Assembly: GCA_001723765.1 (NCBI GenBank)
Contig: MAYW01000026.1
Span: 1 to 40,591, forward strand
Origin: Candidatus Scalindua rubra
GTDB taxonomy: Bacteria; Planctomycetota; Brocadiia; Brocadiales; Scalinduaceae
Direction of reading: 5' to 3'
DNA length: 40,591 nt
Numbering within the stretch: position 1 is the first letter of the stretch; each line of letters opens with the position of its first letter. The translations under genes were made by a program, and so were the position numbers. Below the pieces are notes generated by a model. It saw nothing but the letters and a program-made list of their open reading frames with translations, did not search any database and was not told the origin of the DNA. This document shows, one piece after another, positions 7,896 through 15,972 of the stretch.

Positions 7896-9284
7896 ATGAA
7901 TAAGATTAAGTGTATATTAATCGATCCACCCAGTTTAGAGGTTAATATCTCTGATGAGTTAGGCCTTAAAGAGGATAAGGAGAGCCTTGCGTGTTCTCCC
8001 CCTATAGGTCTGGCTTACATCGCAGCCTCTCTCCGGGCAGGTGGCTTTGAGGTAAAGATTGTGGATGCCAAGTCTTTAAACATGAGCCACAAGGAAACGT
8101 GTAAGGTAGTTTTAACAGAAAAGCCTGATTTGGTAGGGATTACGGTCTTTACATCTCAACTAAGAAGCGCATTGATAACTGCTGGAGAAATAAAGAAGAA
8201 CTTGCCATCCTGTAAGATTGTAGTAGGCGGACCTCACGTTCACCCCCAGCATGGAGAGATTATTAGAGAGAAGGATTTTGTTGATTTTTGTGTAAGATTA
8301 GAAGGGGAAATCACCGTGGTTGAATTAGCCAGAGCACTCTCTGAAGGGGGAGATTTTGGTGGTATTCGAGGATTAACCTTTAGAGATGCCGATAATAAAG
8401 TGATTGTAAATCCAGACAGGCCCTTTATAGAGGATCTGGATACCTTACCGTTTCCTGCCCGTGATTTACTCCACAATCATATTTATAGAGGTTCGATAGG
8501 TTTCAGGGAGCGGGCTCGATTTACCTATGTTACTACCTCGAGGGGATGCCCTTTTAAATGCCGCTTCTGCTCCATATCTCAATTCTGGCCCAGACAGAGA
8601 AGAAGATCAGTTGAGAACGTCCTGCAGGAAATGAAAGAGACTTACGAAAGATTTCAGATAATTTATATGAAATTTACAGATGAGATGTTCGTCTTAAACA
8701 AAAAATGGGTAAATGAATTCTGTCAAGGTATGGTAGATACCGGTTTGAACAAGAAGGTAACATGGTCCTGCGATGGCAGGGTAAATAACGTAACGGAAGA
8801 ATTGTTAAGAAATATGAAAGAGGCAAACTGCGCCGTCATATTTTATGGTATAGAATTCGGCAATCAAAAGATCCTCAATGATAGCGGAAAGAGGACCAAA
8901 ATCGAGGATATTTACAGAGCTATAGAAATAACTAAGAAAGCGGGGATATCCCCCACTGGAAATTTTATGATTGGTTATCCCACGGAAACCAAAGAGACGA
9001 TTAATGACACCATGAGATTAGCAATAGACCTGGACCTGGATTTTTGTTCGTTTTCTGTCGTAACCCCATTTCCAGGAAGTGAACTTTATTATTACTGCAA
9101 GGAAAAAGGTCTTTTAAAGACAAAAGACTGGGAACAGTATAATTACTTCCATCCCGGAGAGAGTGTTATCAGGTTACCTGATATAGATGATGATGAGCTG
9201 ATGGAATTATATCGGCGCATCCAGTATGAATATTACTTTAGGCATATGAAAGAGGAGCTTACCAGTGAACTGGCAGGATTTTAG
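7896..9284 (+). CDS. B12-binding radical SAM protein
   Basis: This 462-residue enzyme has an N-terminal cobalamin-binding fold (PPIGLAYIAASLRAGGFEVK, then VGGPHVHPQHGE and FCVRLEGE) and a radical SAM core with C218, C222 and C225 (CPFKCRFC) binding the [4Fe-4S] cluster. Relatives carry out methyl transfers or ring rearrangements; the substrate here is unknown. A close paralogue lies at 24931-26304 with the same DLDTLPFPARDL and GNFMIGYPTET type motifs. The start ATG 7896 has a weak ribosome binding site. Presence in a vesicle cluster hints at modification of a cluster protein or of a lipid or sugar, but nothing in the sequence settles that. Confidence 0.9.
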   Translation: MNKIKCILIDPPSLEVNISDELGLKEDKESLACSPPIGLAYIAASLRAGGFEVKIVDAKSLNMSHKETCKVVLTEKPDLVGITVFTSQLRSALITAGEIKKNLPSCKIVVGGPHVHPQHGEIIREKDFVDFCVRLEGEITVVELARALSEGGDFGGIRGLTFRDADNKVIVNPDRPFIEDLDTLPFPARDLLHNHIYRGSIGFRERARFTYVTTSRGCPFKCRFCSISQFWPRQRRRSVENVLQEMKETYERFQIIYMKFTDEMFVLNKKWVNEFCQGMVDTGLNKKVTWSCDGRVNNVTEELLRNMKEANCAVIFYGIEFGNQKILNDSGKRTKIEDIYRAIEITKKAGISPTGNFMIGYPTETKETINDTMRLAIDLDLDFCSFSVVTPFPGSELYYYCKEKGLLKTKDWEQYNYFHPGESVIRLPDIDDDELMELYRRIQYEYYFRHMKEELTSELAGF

Positions 9285-9400
9285 TGAAGACATAAGTTAT
9301 TTGTCTGAACTAACCCCCCTTCTTTGTTTTCACAAAGAAAACAGGGGGGTCAAATTCGCCCCGCCTCTTGCATTCTGCAAGAATGCGGCGGGGCTCATTT
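9282..9400. repeat. cloverleaf-type intergenic element, copy 3
   Basis: It runs from the upstream TAG stop to CTCATTT at 9394-9400, followed at once by AAAGGAGGAGG. It shows ACATAAGTTAT, then CCCCCCTTCTTTG...CAAAGAAAACAGGGGGG, then CCCCGCCTCTTGC...GCAAGAATGCGGCGGGG. The first hairpin is reduced here. Confidence 0.75.
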
Positions 9401-9418
9401 AAAGGAGGAGGTGTAAAG

Positions 9419-9676
9419 ATGGGAATTTTTGGAAAGGGAGAAGCAGCCGTAGTCGAGAGCAATGAGGATTTAAAGACCCAGATAGATGCAAAAAAGAAGG
9501 AAATTGAGCAGAAAGAAAGAGATTTACAGGCTCAATTGGAGAGAGAACAAGAGGATTTACAAGATATGGAAACTGCCTTAAAAAGATGTTCAATGGCAGG
9601 AAAAGGTAGGGGTGGCGGAAAGAGAGATTGGCCAGTTATATCGAGACCAGCGCAAAAAAGAAAAGAACATCAATAA
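9419..9676 (+). CDS. coiled-coil protein, first part (probable frameshift into next frame)
   Basis: The ATG at 9419 follows AAAGGAGGAGG. The first 54 or so residues are a charged coiled coil (LKTQIDAKKKEIEQKERDLQ). After the run TTAAAAAG at 9578-9585 the composition turns odd (GKGRGGGKRDWPV) and the frame ends at 9676. The frame entered by skipping one base there is open from 9582 and continues the coiled coil into the ORF ending at 10211. I therefore think 9419-10211 is one gene of about 260 residues with a one-base shift, real or from sequencing. A natural overlap of two genes is the alternative. Confidence 0.6.
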   Translation: MGIFGKGEAAVVESNEDLKTQIDAKKKEIEQKERDLQAQLEREQEDLQDMETALKRCSMAGKGRGGGKRDWPVISRPAQKRKEHQ

Positions 9677-10211
9677 AGCGGTAAATGAGCTTTTCCACAA
9701 GTCATCTAAAAGGGTTGAGGAAATTAACGGTATGTTTGGTGAACTGGAGGGATTAAGGAAAGAAATATCTAAAAAAGAAGATTTATTGATTCGGAAAGGC
9801 GGAGAGCAGGATCTTCTGGTCAGAGACGCCTTAGAGTTTAAGAAGGCCGAGATAGACAGAGAGATTAAAGTGTCTCAGCAAGTTGAAGGAGCGCTTTCTC
9901 TGATTAAGGAGGTAAATCGGACCAAAGGACTTGAAGGAAAGTTGAGTGATATGCTGGTTGGAAGGAAGGCCGATACCCTCTCTTCCTATGCCAGAAATAT
10001 ATATCTTGAACTGACGGAAAATAGAAGCAGGATAATCAAGCAGAAGGAGGATGCGCTTGTCAAATTAGCTAGTATCCCTGAGCCCAGGATTATAAAAGCC
10101 AGGGAAGAACTTCAAAGATGCCTTAGTGAACTGGAAGAGGATAATCTTATCGTCTATGAAAAAAAAGGTGCAGATTATGTTATAAGGAGTAAGGAGGCTG
10201 AACTTGTGTAA
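9612..10211 (+). CDS. coiled-coil protein, second part
   Basis: The frame can start at GTG 9612 (199 residues) but is open from 9582, where it joins smoothly to the preceding coiled coil. It is nearly all helical (NINKAVNELFHKSSKRVEEI, then EGLRKEISKKEDLL) and ends in a compact segment, LQRCLSELEEDNLIVYEKKG, that resembles the end of a winged helix. There are no membrane segments. It may be a rod-like structural or linker protein. I do not recognise a family. Confidence 0.65.
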   Translation: MAEREIGQLYRDQRKKEKNINKAVNELFHKSSKRVEEINGMFGELEGLRKEISKKEDLLIRKGGEQDLLVRDALEFKKAEIDREIKVSQQVEGALSLIKEVNRTKGLEGKLSDMLVGRKADTLSSYARNIYLELTENRSRIIKQKEDALVKLASIPEPRIIKAREELQRCLSELEEDNLIVYEKKGADYVIRSKEAELV

Positions 10212-10281
10212 GTAATTGACGTTTCGAAATTCTATAACTTGATAAGAATTTCCAATTAACCAAAAGAATGGAGGTATTAAA

Positions 10282-11334
10282 ATGCCAGAAGAATTTGTTT
10301 GGAGACAAAGTAAGAGGGTTAGAAAGACAAGGACCCGTGGAGCAGTAGAATATCGAGGAGGAGAGACTCTGGCCTGGCAGCCTGCAAAGGCTCGCGGTCA
10401 TAGGTCATCGTCTGCATCTGTGGCAACCAGACCCAGGCCTGTGGGCGAATTAATGAGGGATAAATTCTATACATGCGGCTTCTGTAAAGGTGAGGGGATG
10501 CATCCAGAGGGTACTAAGTGCCCAGTTTGTAAGGCCAGGGGCTGGGTTAAGGTAAATCCACCAGCAGTAAAATGTGCCTTCTGCCAGGGACATGGTTCTG
10601 AAAAGCCCAGGAGTCTGGTAACCTGCCTGGTCTGCAAGGGAAAAGGCGTTGTCTCGGTTAAGGAACCTGTGGAGATCTGCCAGGAATGCAATGGAAGGGG
10701 ACGTAAGCCAGGTGAGGGCCTTTACTGTGGCAAATGTAGAGGTACAGGTGTAGTCCATGTTGAAAAAGAAGAGATAGATGAGGAGACAGGGGAAGTGATA
10801 ACCAAACACTTCCGCTCGCCCAGTGGGACGCCAAGGGATATCTGTCAGACTATATACCAGTTGGGAGGCGAAGCTGGCAGGGCGGAGGTGGCCAATAGCG
10901 TGAGGATTTCAAGCGCCTACGCTGAATTCGTCCTCAAGGATATGGTTGGTAGAGGGTGGCTTAGCAAATATGGCAGAGATATATACGGTCTTACTAAACA
11001 GTGTGAGAATTTTGTGAAGGAGATGGAAGAAAGGGATCTGGAGAAGGTAACGCCTGAAGATGTCAGGATTCTCAATCTTGTCCAGGAAGGCGCTGGAGAG
11101 TATAAGATTAAGGATGTGGCAAAGAAGCTAAAGATGCGGGATGTCTTCAGGTGCAACAAGGCCTGCACCAAATTGGCCAAGGCCGATTTTATGGATATCT
11201 CTTTAAGAGGAAGGATGATGATTACGCCTAAGGGCGAAAGGGCTATTAAAGAGGGACCAAAGGCAGCCCAGCCAGAAGAACCGGTGGGTGTAAGTGCTTT
11301 TGATGAGAAGAGTTTCTTTAAGTACGAACTATAA
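10282..11334 (+). CDS. fusion of DnaJ-type zinc domain and two winged helices
   Basis: This 350-residue protein starts at ATG 10282 behind ATGGAGG. Residues 1-60 are basic and disordered. Six cysteine pairs follow at C65/68, C80/83, C98/101, C115/118, C133/136 and C149/152, most in CxxCxGxG form as in DnaJ. Residues about 185-340 hold two winged-helix modules (YAEFVLKDMVGRGWLSKYG and CNKACTKLAKADFMDISLRG). The fusion ties the two most abundant domain types of this cluster together, which suggests that the zinc and winged-helix proteins work in one complex. There is no J domain. The exact role is unknown. Confidence 0.87.
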   Translation: MPEEFVWRQSKRVRKTRTRGAVEYRGGETLAWQPAKARGHRSSSASVATRPRPVGELMRDKFYTCGFCKGEGMHPEGTKCPVCKARGWVKVNPPAVKCAFCQGHGSEKPRSLVTCLVCKGKGVVSVKEPVEICQECNGRGRKPGEGLYCGKCRGTGVVHVEKEEIDEETGEVITKHFRSPSGTPRDICQTIYQLGGEAGRAEVANSVRISSAYAEFVLKDMVGRGWLSKYGRDIYGLTKQCENFVKEMEERDLEKVTPEDVRILNLVQEGAGEYKIKDVAKKLKMRDVFRCNKACTKLAKADFMDISLRGRMMITPKGERAIKEGPKAAQPEEPVGVSAFDEKSFFKYEL

Positions 11335-11510
11335 ATGAGCACATAACTTACGGAGCCTGGAAGGTGACGTAAGTTATAAGTGCGGATTTACCCCACACCT
11401 TTATGGGTAATAAGATGCATTTATTCACTATAAAGGCAGAAGATAGTACTTTCTATATAGGTTGTTCAATAGAACAAAAGGTGCGGGATTCGCTAAATTG
11501 CGTCCTCGTA
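11333..11510. repeat. cloverleaf-type intergenic element, copy 4 (with micro-ORF in loop)
   Basis: It opens with AAATGAGCACATAACTTACG beside the upstream stop; GCACATAACTTA pairs with TAAGTTATAAGTGC. A second stem pairs ACCCCACACCTTTA with AAAGGTGCGGG around a loop of about 75 bases that is shared with copy 12 at 24666. Confidence 0.75.
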
Positions 11511-11525
11511 AAAGAAGGGAGGTGA
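11415..11525 (+). other. micro-ORF in element loop, shared with 24747-24869
   Basis: ATG 11415 opens 36 codons beginning MHLFTIKAEDSTFYIGCSIE. The copy at 24747 reads MHLFAEKAKDNNFHVGYSIE. The two agree in length through this part, but most base differences change the residue, so it may be only a shared non-coding segment. There is no ribosome binding site. Confidence 0.25.
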
Positions 11526-11532
11526 TAAAAAT

Positions 11533-11757
11533 ATGTCCCCTAATGAAAAAGAGCTTTTAAAGAAGTTTCAAGAGGTGCCAGAGGCAAGCGCCATCACTAT
11601 GAGTAAGATGATGAACCCTTCTACCAACTCGGCAATGAACCTTTCCATCGATTATTTGCAACGTCTGTGTCAGAGCTTAGTAGCCCAGGGTCATCTGGAA
11701 ATTGTTGAGGGTGGAAGGTGGCCTGTGTTTAAGGCATTAAAGGAGAAAGTCAAATGA
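11533..11757 (+). CDS. single winged-helix protein
   Basis: This codes for 74 residues from ATG 11533 behind GGGAGGTGA. It is one winged-helix module: SAITMSKMM is helix 2, LSIDYLQRLCQSLVAQGHLE the recognition helix and turn, then a wing GGRWPVF. It is a recent duplicate of the gene at 11974, sharing LKKFQEVPEASAI and LVAQGHL, but has a ten-residue insert NPSTNSAMNL. Possible DNA-binding regulator or adaptor. Confidence 0.8.
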   Translation: MSPNEKELLKKFQEVPEASAITMSKMMNPSTNSAMNLSIDYLQRLCQSLVAQGHLEIVEGGRWPVFKALKEKVK

Positions 11758-11954
11758 GCACATGACTTACGGAGCAGAGCGAAGTAAGTCATAAGTGCGA
11801 ATTTGATTGCGAGGAGCGATAGCGACGAAGCAATCTCAAAAGCGAAAGAGATCCTTCAGCCCTATCGGGCCTCAGGATTCAATTCGACCAAACCCCGCTT
11901 CTTGCTTTCGCAGCGTGCCGCTACGGTGCAAGAAAGCAGCGGGGTGATCTCATT
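11752..11954. repeat. cloverleaf-type intergenic element, copy 5
   Basis: AAATGA supplies the upstream stop codon; the element ends CTCATT at 11949-11954 before AAAGGAGG. GCACATGACTTACG pairs with TAAGTCATAAGTGC, a compensated change relative to copy 4. A middle arm 'gattgcgaggagcgatagcg...gcaatc' and the arm CCCCGCTTCTTGC...GCAAGAAAGCAGCGGGG follow. Confidence 0.8.
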
Positions 11955-11973
11955 GAAGAAAGGAGGTGAAATA

Positions 11974-12195
11974 GTGACGCCTAACGAGAAGGAGGCTTTA
12001 AAGAAATTCCAAGAGGTGCCAGAGGCAAGCGCCATCGCCATAAGTAAGAAACTGGCTGTTGGAGTAGATTATTGTCAGGAGCTTTGCATGAGCTTAGTGG
12101 CCCAGGGCCATCTAAAGGTAGTTGAAGGAGGGAGATGGCCTTTTTTTGCAGTTGCCGAGAAAGTTGCAAAGAAGAAAGCCGCCAATAAGAAATAA
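11974..12195 (+). CDS. single winged-helix protein (paralogue of 11533)
   Basis: The GTG at 11974 stands seven bases after AAAGGAGGTG and gives 73 residues; an in-frame open stretch further upstream lies in repeat DNA. The module is IAISKKLAVGVDYCQELCMS with wing GGRWPFF and a lysine-rich tail. The duplicate pair 11533/11974, each with its own structured element, shows how this cluster has grown by tandem copying. Confidence 0.8.
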   Translation: MTPNEKEALKKFQEVPEASAIAISKKLAVGVDYCQELCMSLVAQGHLKVVEGGRWPFFAVAEKVAKKKAANKK

Positions 12196-12279
12196 TAATG
12201 GAAATCCTAAATTCATAATTCTAATGTCTCGAATATCCATATTTTGTTTCGAATTTTTACAAGAAGGAGGTGAGAAATA

Positions 12280-12678
12280 ATGGTTAAAAAAGTTGTTAGA
12301 ACGCTACCCAAAAGTCGTGGTAACCCTGTAACCGTAAAAGTGGAAAAAGGTGAAGTGAAAACGTTGAAATGTGCATATTGTAATGGAACAGGCAAGGATC
12401 CTTGGGGAATACCTTCACCACTGTCCAATTGCCAGGTTTGTAAGGGTAAAGGAACGATACAGATTGAAAAACCTGATGAGACATGCCCTGTTTGTAGAGG
12501 CAGTGGAAACCAGAGGAACAAGAGGCTTACGTGTCTTGCCTGTGGAGGCAAAGGGGTAATTCATATTAAGAAAGGGATGAAGGAGTGCCCTAAGTGTGGA
12601 GGCACAGGAGTCACCGGTTCTACAGGCTTAAGAAATTACTGCCTCAAGTGCAAAGGCAAAGGGTTAATTCCAGCATAG
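12280..12678 (+). CDS. DnaJ-type cysteine-rich zinc protein, six CxxCxGxG motifs
   Basis: This 132-residue protein starts at ATG 12280 behind GAAGGAGGTGAG. Six motifs occur at C31/34, C51/54, C69/72, C85/88, C103/106 and C121/124 (CAYCNGTG, CQVCKGKG, CPVCRGSG, CLACGGKG, CPKCGGTG, CLKCKGKG). DnaJ itself has four, so this is an extended form predicted to hold three zinc ions. There is no J domain and no C-terminal DnaJ substrate domain. Family knowledge suggests binding of unfolded protein. The next gene begins five bases after its stop, so the two are probably coupled. Confidence 0.88.
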   Translation: MVKKVVRTLPKSRGNPVTVKVEKGEVKTLKCAYCNGTGKDPWGIPSPLSNCQVCKGKGTIQIEKPDETCPVCRGSGNQRNKRLTCLACGGKGVIHIKKGMKECPKCGGTGVTGSTGLRNYCLKCKGKGLIPA

Positions 12679-12683
12679 AAAAT

Positions 12684-12887
12684 ATGACAGAGTTCAAAGA
12701 AAAGGCCAGGGCCCATCTTGATAGAGGAAGGATATTTGGCATCCAGGGAAAATATAAAGAGGCCATAGAAGAATATAAAAAGGCATTAAAGCTCGACCCA
12801 AGTCTTAAACAGGCGCTGACCAACCTGAAATTTACCTATTATATGGCAGGGATGGAATTACATGATGGGATCCGAAAAAAAGTTTAA
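12684..12887 (+). CDS. single-TPR small protein
   Basis: ATG 12684 lies five bases after the preceding stop; the frame is open upstream but only inside the zinc-protein gene. The 67-residue product contains one tetratricopeptide motif (GRIFGIQGKYKEAIEEYKKA, then LKLDPSLKQALTNL). TPRs bind short peptides, often chaperone tails. It overlaps the next gene by 26 bases, which suggests translational coupling. Confidence 0.7.
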   Translation: MTEFKEKARAHLDRGRIFGIQGKYKEAIEEYKKALKLDPSLKQALTNLKFTYYMAGMELHDGIRKKV

Positions 12888-13479
12888 ATTGGAATTACAG
12901 GATAACTTAAAGGAGCTTGAAGCCGAAGGAGAGAATTTAGGCAGACAGATCAAATTTTCTCGAGAGTGGATTTCTAAACTGGAAGAGAGGATAAGAGGGG
13001 CTCAAGAGGGGGATGATGGATATACCTGGCGTTCTATAGCCGCTCCTGATAAGACAGGCCCTTCATGGTCCCAGCTTAAAGAATTAGAGGATGAGAAAAA
13101 GGGTTTGCAATCCTTAGAGCGTGAATATGCTGAGGTTTTAAAGAAAATAGAGAAGATTTCAGAAAGACTCAAAAGAGAAGAATCTAAGGAGTTTGAATTT
13201 GGCTGGGGAAAGAAAGACTTAAAGGAAGATAGCGGAGGAAGCCTTGGCTCTAAATCCACTGAATTTGATGTCTTAAAAATAATTGCACGGCAAGGCGGTG
13301 AGACCAACTTTGGAACAATCTCAAGCGCAATGAGACTGGGTTATGATTATGTTCGATGTATTTGCATGTCGTTAGCCAGGCGGGATTTTATCGATATAAC
13401 TGTTAAAGGGACATGTAAGATTACTACCAAAGGAGAACGGGAACTGGAAAAGAAGGGATATATATCGTATTTGGAATGA
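12862..13479 (+). CDS. coiled coil plus winged-helix protein
   Basis: This has 205 residues from ATG 12862 (or ATG 12865). Residues about 5-105 are coiled coil (LQDNLKELEAEGENLGRQIK; KGLQSLEREYAEVLKKIEKI). Residues about 135-205 form a winged helix of the cluster's own type, with YDYVRCICMSLARRDFIDIT and KGTCKITTKGER. The start is inside the TPR gene, so the genes from 12280 to 13479 likely form one translated unit. Function unknown. Confidence 0.8.
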   Translation: MMGSEKKFKLELQDNLKELEAEGENLGRQIKFSREWISKLEERIRGAQEGDDGYTWRSIAAPDKTGPSWSQLKELEDEKKGLQSLEREYAEVLKKIEKISERLKREESKEFEFGWGKKDLKEDSGGSLGSKSTEFDVLKIIARQGGETNFGTISSAMRLGYDYVRCICMSLARRDFIDITVKGTCKITTKGERELEKKGYISYLE

Positions 13480-13500
13480 TAGACAGATTTAGAGGTTGTT

Positions 13501-13956
13501 ATGGCTTTGATGCGTGGATTTGGCGTGGTTGATGAAGTAGGGGGATTTACTATACCTCTTCATCTTCGACGGTTTGCTGGTTTTTGCTTTAAAGATAAGG
13601 GCGTTGTAGCCATCAAGGTCTTGAGACTTAAAGGAACAACCAGGCTTCCCTATCTGGTCATACATACACCTGAGCAAATTCCTTATATCGCTGTGATGCT
13701 GGAGGCGATTATGCTTGAGTCAGCCGGTATGATTGATGAGGAGGGAAGGGTTGTCTTATCAGAAGAGATCTGTGAGGAAGCAAAGATTAAGCCCAAAGAC
13801 TTATTAGAGATTAAGATTCACGGCGCCAAAGGCTTACGCTGGGTTAAGGTTCATAACAGAGGTACACACAGGATGACCACGCTTCAGGAGAAAATGGGTA
13901 GGGTGAAGGAAGAGATAGAGGAATTAAAGTGGTTTAAAAAAGAGTGGAAGTATTAA
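13501..13956 (+). CDS. AbrB/SpoVT-like double domain protein
   Basis: This codes for 151 residues from ATG 13501, after a weak site. GVVDEVGGFTIPLHLRRFAG looks like the first strand-loop-helix of an AbrB-type swapped-hairpin domain (VDxxGRxxIPxxLR). A second copy follows, GMIDEEGRVVLSEEICEEAK then IKPKDLLEIKI, and the C-terminus is helical and charged. AbrB-type proteins bind DNA as transition-state regulators. Two half-domains in one chain could fold as a pseudo-dimer. It could regulate this cluster, but the match is by eye and divergent. Confidence 0.6.
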   Translation: MALMRGFGVVDEVGGFTIPLHLRRFAGFCFKDKGVVAIKVLRLKGTTRLPYLVIHTPEQIPYIAVMLEAIMLESAGMIDEEGRVVLSEEICEEAKIKPKDLLEIKIHGAKGLRWVKVHNRGTHRMTTLQEKMGRVKEEIEELKWFKKEWKY

Positions 13957-14347
13957 CGAGGACATAATTTAGAGAACCCCACACTTTCTTGCCGTGGCCC
14001 TAATCTACTCTGGATGAAAGGGCGGGGGAGCTAAATTATCTGTCCGAGTTAACCCCGCACCTTTTGGACATTCAAAAATAGTTGATTATTACCTGGATTT
14101 TGCGCCAAAAGTGACAAATCCCCCATTCCCTCTTTAGTAAAGGGGGATTAAGGGGGATTAGATTTTAACCAGATGGGTTATTCTATAGGTTTTAGTTTTC
14201 TGTCTGAAAAAACACAACTGATGCATCTTTTTCATGCAAGAAATTTCTTGCACACAAAAAGGTGCGGGGTCAAATTCGGCCAAACCCTGCTTCTTGCTTT
14301 TGCAGCGTGCCGCTACGGTGCAAGAAAGCAGCGGGGTGGCCTCATTT
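13957..14347. repeat. cloverleaf-type intergenic element, copy 6 (large, with nested inserts)
   Basis: It starts right after the TAA stop (CGAGGACATAATTTAG) and ends CTCATTT at 14341-14347, just before AAAGGAGGTG. GGACATAATTTAG pairs with CTAAATTATCTGTCC. The CCCCGCACCTTTT stem has its mate AAAAAGGTGCGGGG about 210 bases away; the loop holds another hairpin ('ccccctttagtaaaggggga' type). The last arm is CCCTGCTTCTTGC...GCAAGAAAGCAGCGGGG. Confidence 0.75.
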
Positions 14348-14364
14348 AAAGGAGGTGAAAAATT

Positions 14365-14601
14365 ATGAAATATGGAACAGGAAGAGGTGCAAGGGTTAAA
14401 CATTCTACAGGCTTAGATATGACCAGGTTAGATGAGATAAGAAGGAGGGTAAAGAGGCTGAGGCATTCTACAGGCGGAGAGTCATCTTTGGTGCATGCTA
14501 CGGGCAAGGAGATGGATTATAAATATGAGTATGATAAGCTGGTGGAAGAGGAAGAGAAGTTAAGTAAAGAAGAGCAATTGAAGGTCGAACCTAGTGCTTA
14601 G
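14365..14601 (+). CDS. HSTG-motif peptide 1
   Basis: This 78-residue basic protein starts at ATG 14365 behind AAAGGAGGTG. It has four short motifs: YGTGRGARVK, KHSTGLD, RHSTGGES and HATGKEMDYKYEYD. A longer paralogue at 15090 has the same spacing. No known domain fits. The repeated H/Y-S-T-G could be a modification site or a surface-binding motif; this is speculation. The C-terminus is an acidic/basic helix. Confidence 0.8.
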   Translation: MKYGTGRGARVKHSTGLDMTRLDEIRRRVKRLRHSTGGESSLVHATGKEMDYKYEYDKLVEEEEKLSKEEQLKVEPSA

Positions 14602-14617
14602 TTGCAATAATAAGCTA

Positions 14618-15075
14618 TATTTATATTTTAATAAATTCGAAATCCGAAGCACGAAACAATATCGAATGACTAAGCTAAGCTCAGCTTTGCCAAAATTTGA
14701 ATGACAAAAACGGGTGGTTGCCTGCATGTTTTGAATTTCGGTCATTTGGATTTTGAATTTGTTTTGGATTTCGATATTCGCCCGCCTGCCCTGTCCGTCC
14801 GACAGGCGGGCATTCGTCGGGCAGGAATTTCGGATTTCATTTTATTTCCGACTTATCAGGGTTAGGTTCTTCAGTTTTTTGGTTAATATCTGACGTCTGT
14901 CTTCTGACTTCTAATAACCCAAAGGGTATCCCCCTCACCCTTCCCTCTCCCCCGCATCCTTGCTTCCGCAAGGAAGCAGCGGGGGGAGAGGATTAAGGTG
15001 AGGGGGGTGTTAAAAAGTGCCACGGTCATGCCATGTACCATTACGGTTCAGGGCATGCCCGTGGATATCTACAGA
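14618..15075. repeat. repeat-filled gene-free spacer between the HSTG genes
   Basis: 14630-14850 is an AT-rich family B quasi-palindrome with an inserted GC hairpin 'cccgcctgccctgtccgtcc'/'gacaggcgggc' (14781-14812). 14929-15009 is a long hairpin, CCCCTCACC...CCTCTCCCCCGC against GCGGGGGGAGAGG...GGTGAGGGG. 15018-15072 carries 'gtgccacggtcatgccatg'/'cagggcatgcccgtgg', which recurs at 33279-33330. Confidence 0.7.
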
Positions 15076-15089
15076 AAGGGGGTAAAATA

Positions 15090-15404
15090 ATGAAATATTC
15101 CACAGGCAAGCCTACAAGACTAAAACATTCAACAGGTTATGACTGGGACGAGTTGGAGAAGATCAAGGCCCAGGCAGGGCCTTATCGCTACAAAAAAACA
15201 AGGTATTCAACCGGTGAGGATTCATATATAAAGCATTCTACAGGCCAGGAATTTGATTATAAGGCTTATTATACCCATGAATTAGAAAGCCAGGAGAAGA
15301 TAAAGAAAAGGGTCCGCTCCAAACCTCACTTCGAAGGTGAGGAGTACTTAGAGAAATTCCAGTCTGTTTTAACAGAGAAGATGCGAAAAAAATTAGGCAA
15401 ATAA
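15090..15404 (+). CDS. HSTG-motif peptide 2
   Basis: ATG 15090 follows AAAGGGGGT; upstream in-frame sequence is repeat DNA. The 104-residue product repeats the motif YSTG/HSTG four times (MKYSTGKPTRLKHSTGYD; TRYSTGEDSYIKHSTGQEFD) and then has a helical, basic tail. It is a clear paralogue of 14365, with KxSTG, a D/E-rich follow-on and YKAYY versus YKYEYD. Function unknown. The pairing of two STG motifs about 10 residues apart is kept in both genes. Confidence 0.82.
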   Translation: MKYSTGKPTRLKHSTGYDWDELEKIKAQAGPYRYKKTRYSTGEDSYIKHSTGQEFDYKAYYTHELESQEKIKKRVRSKPHFEGEEYLEKFQSVLTEKMRKKLGK

Positions 15405-15538
15405 GTGAGACTCAAACTTACGGAATGAAGTGAACCCCGTTAGATAGTAAACATCAAACGGGGTGAACGTAAGTTTGATAGTCGAACTTACCCCGCCGCT
15501 TTGCTTCGCAAAGCGAAACAAAACGGTGGGGGCTCATT
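15402..15538. repeat. cloverleaf-type intergenic element, copy 7 (nested CCCCGTTAGA hairpin)
   Basis: TCAAACTTACG pairs with CGTAAGTTTGA around a nested hairpin CCCCGTTAGATAG...CAAACGGGG (about 15434-15463). The second arm is CCCCGCCGCTTTGCTTCGC...GCGAAACAAAACGGTGGGG. It ends CTCATT at 15533-15538 before GGAGGAG. Confidence 0.8.
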
Positions 15539-15553
15539 GAAGGAGGAGAAAAT

Positions 15554-15972
15554 ATGGCTACAAGAGATGAGAGGACTATCCTGAGATAATTGATGAAGAG
15601 GGGGAAGACGGGGTATATAGTGAAGTCAATATCTCCAAACAAATGGGGTTGAGACTTGATTATCTCAGGTCTGTCCTGGGGTCTATGGGGAGAAGAGACT
15701 TGATAAACTATAAGGCAACCGGTAAGTGTGAAATTGCGGAGAAGGGATGGAGATGCCTTGGGAAGACCCCATATTCAAAGTATGATGCTATGACCACAGG
15801 TCCCCAGATGGCGCCAGAAGAGAAATTTGAGAGATGGACAACAGGCGAGGTCTCTAAAGAGACCAAAGAAAAGCTTCATGGTCAGGAAAATGAGGAAGAG
15901 CAGAAAGATAAATTAGAGAGAAGATATGATAACTTACCACCTGAAGAAAGATTAAGGATGTGGACAGAATAA
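15554..15972 (+). CDS. winged-helix protein with C-terminal RWT motifs (frameshifted)
   Basis: ATG 15554 follows AAGGAGGAGAA and reads MATRDERTILR before a TAA at 15587. Adding one base near 15586 gives ILRIIDEEGEDGVYSEVNIS, which lines up with ILRIIDNEG of the gene at 32901, so one base is missing here. The intact downstream frame (ATG 15643-15972) holds the recognition helix LDYLRSVLGSMGRRDLINYK. The tail contains EEKFERWTTG and ends PEERLRMWTE, close to RWT tails at 31399 and 33218. Either a broken gene or a sequencing error. Confidence 0.65.
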
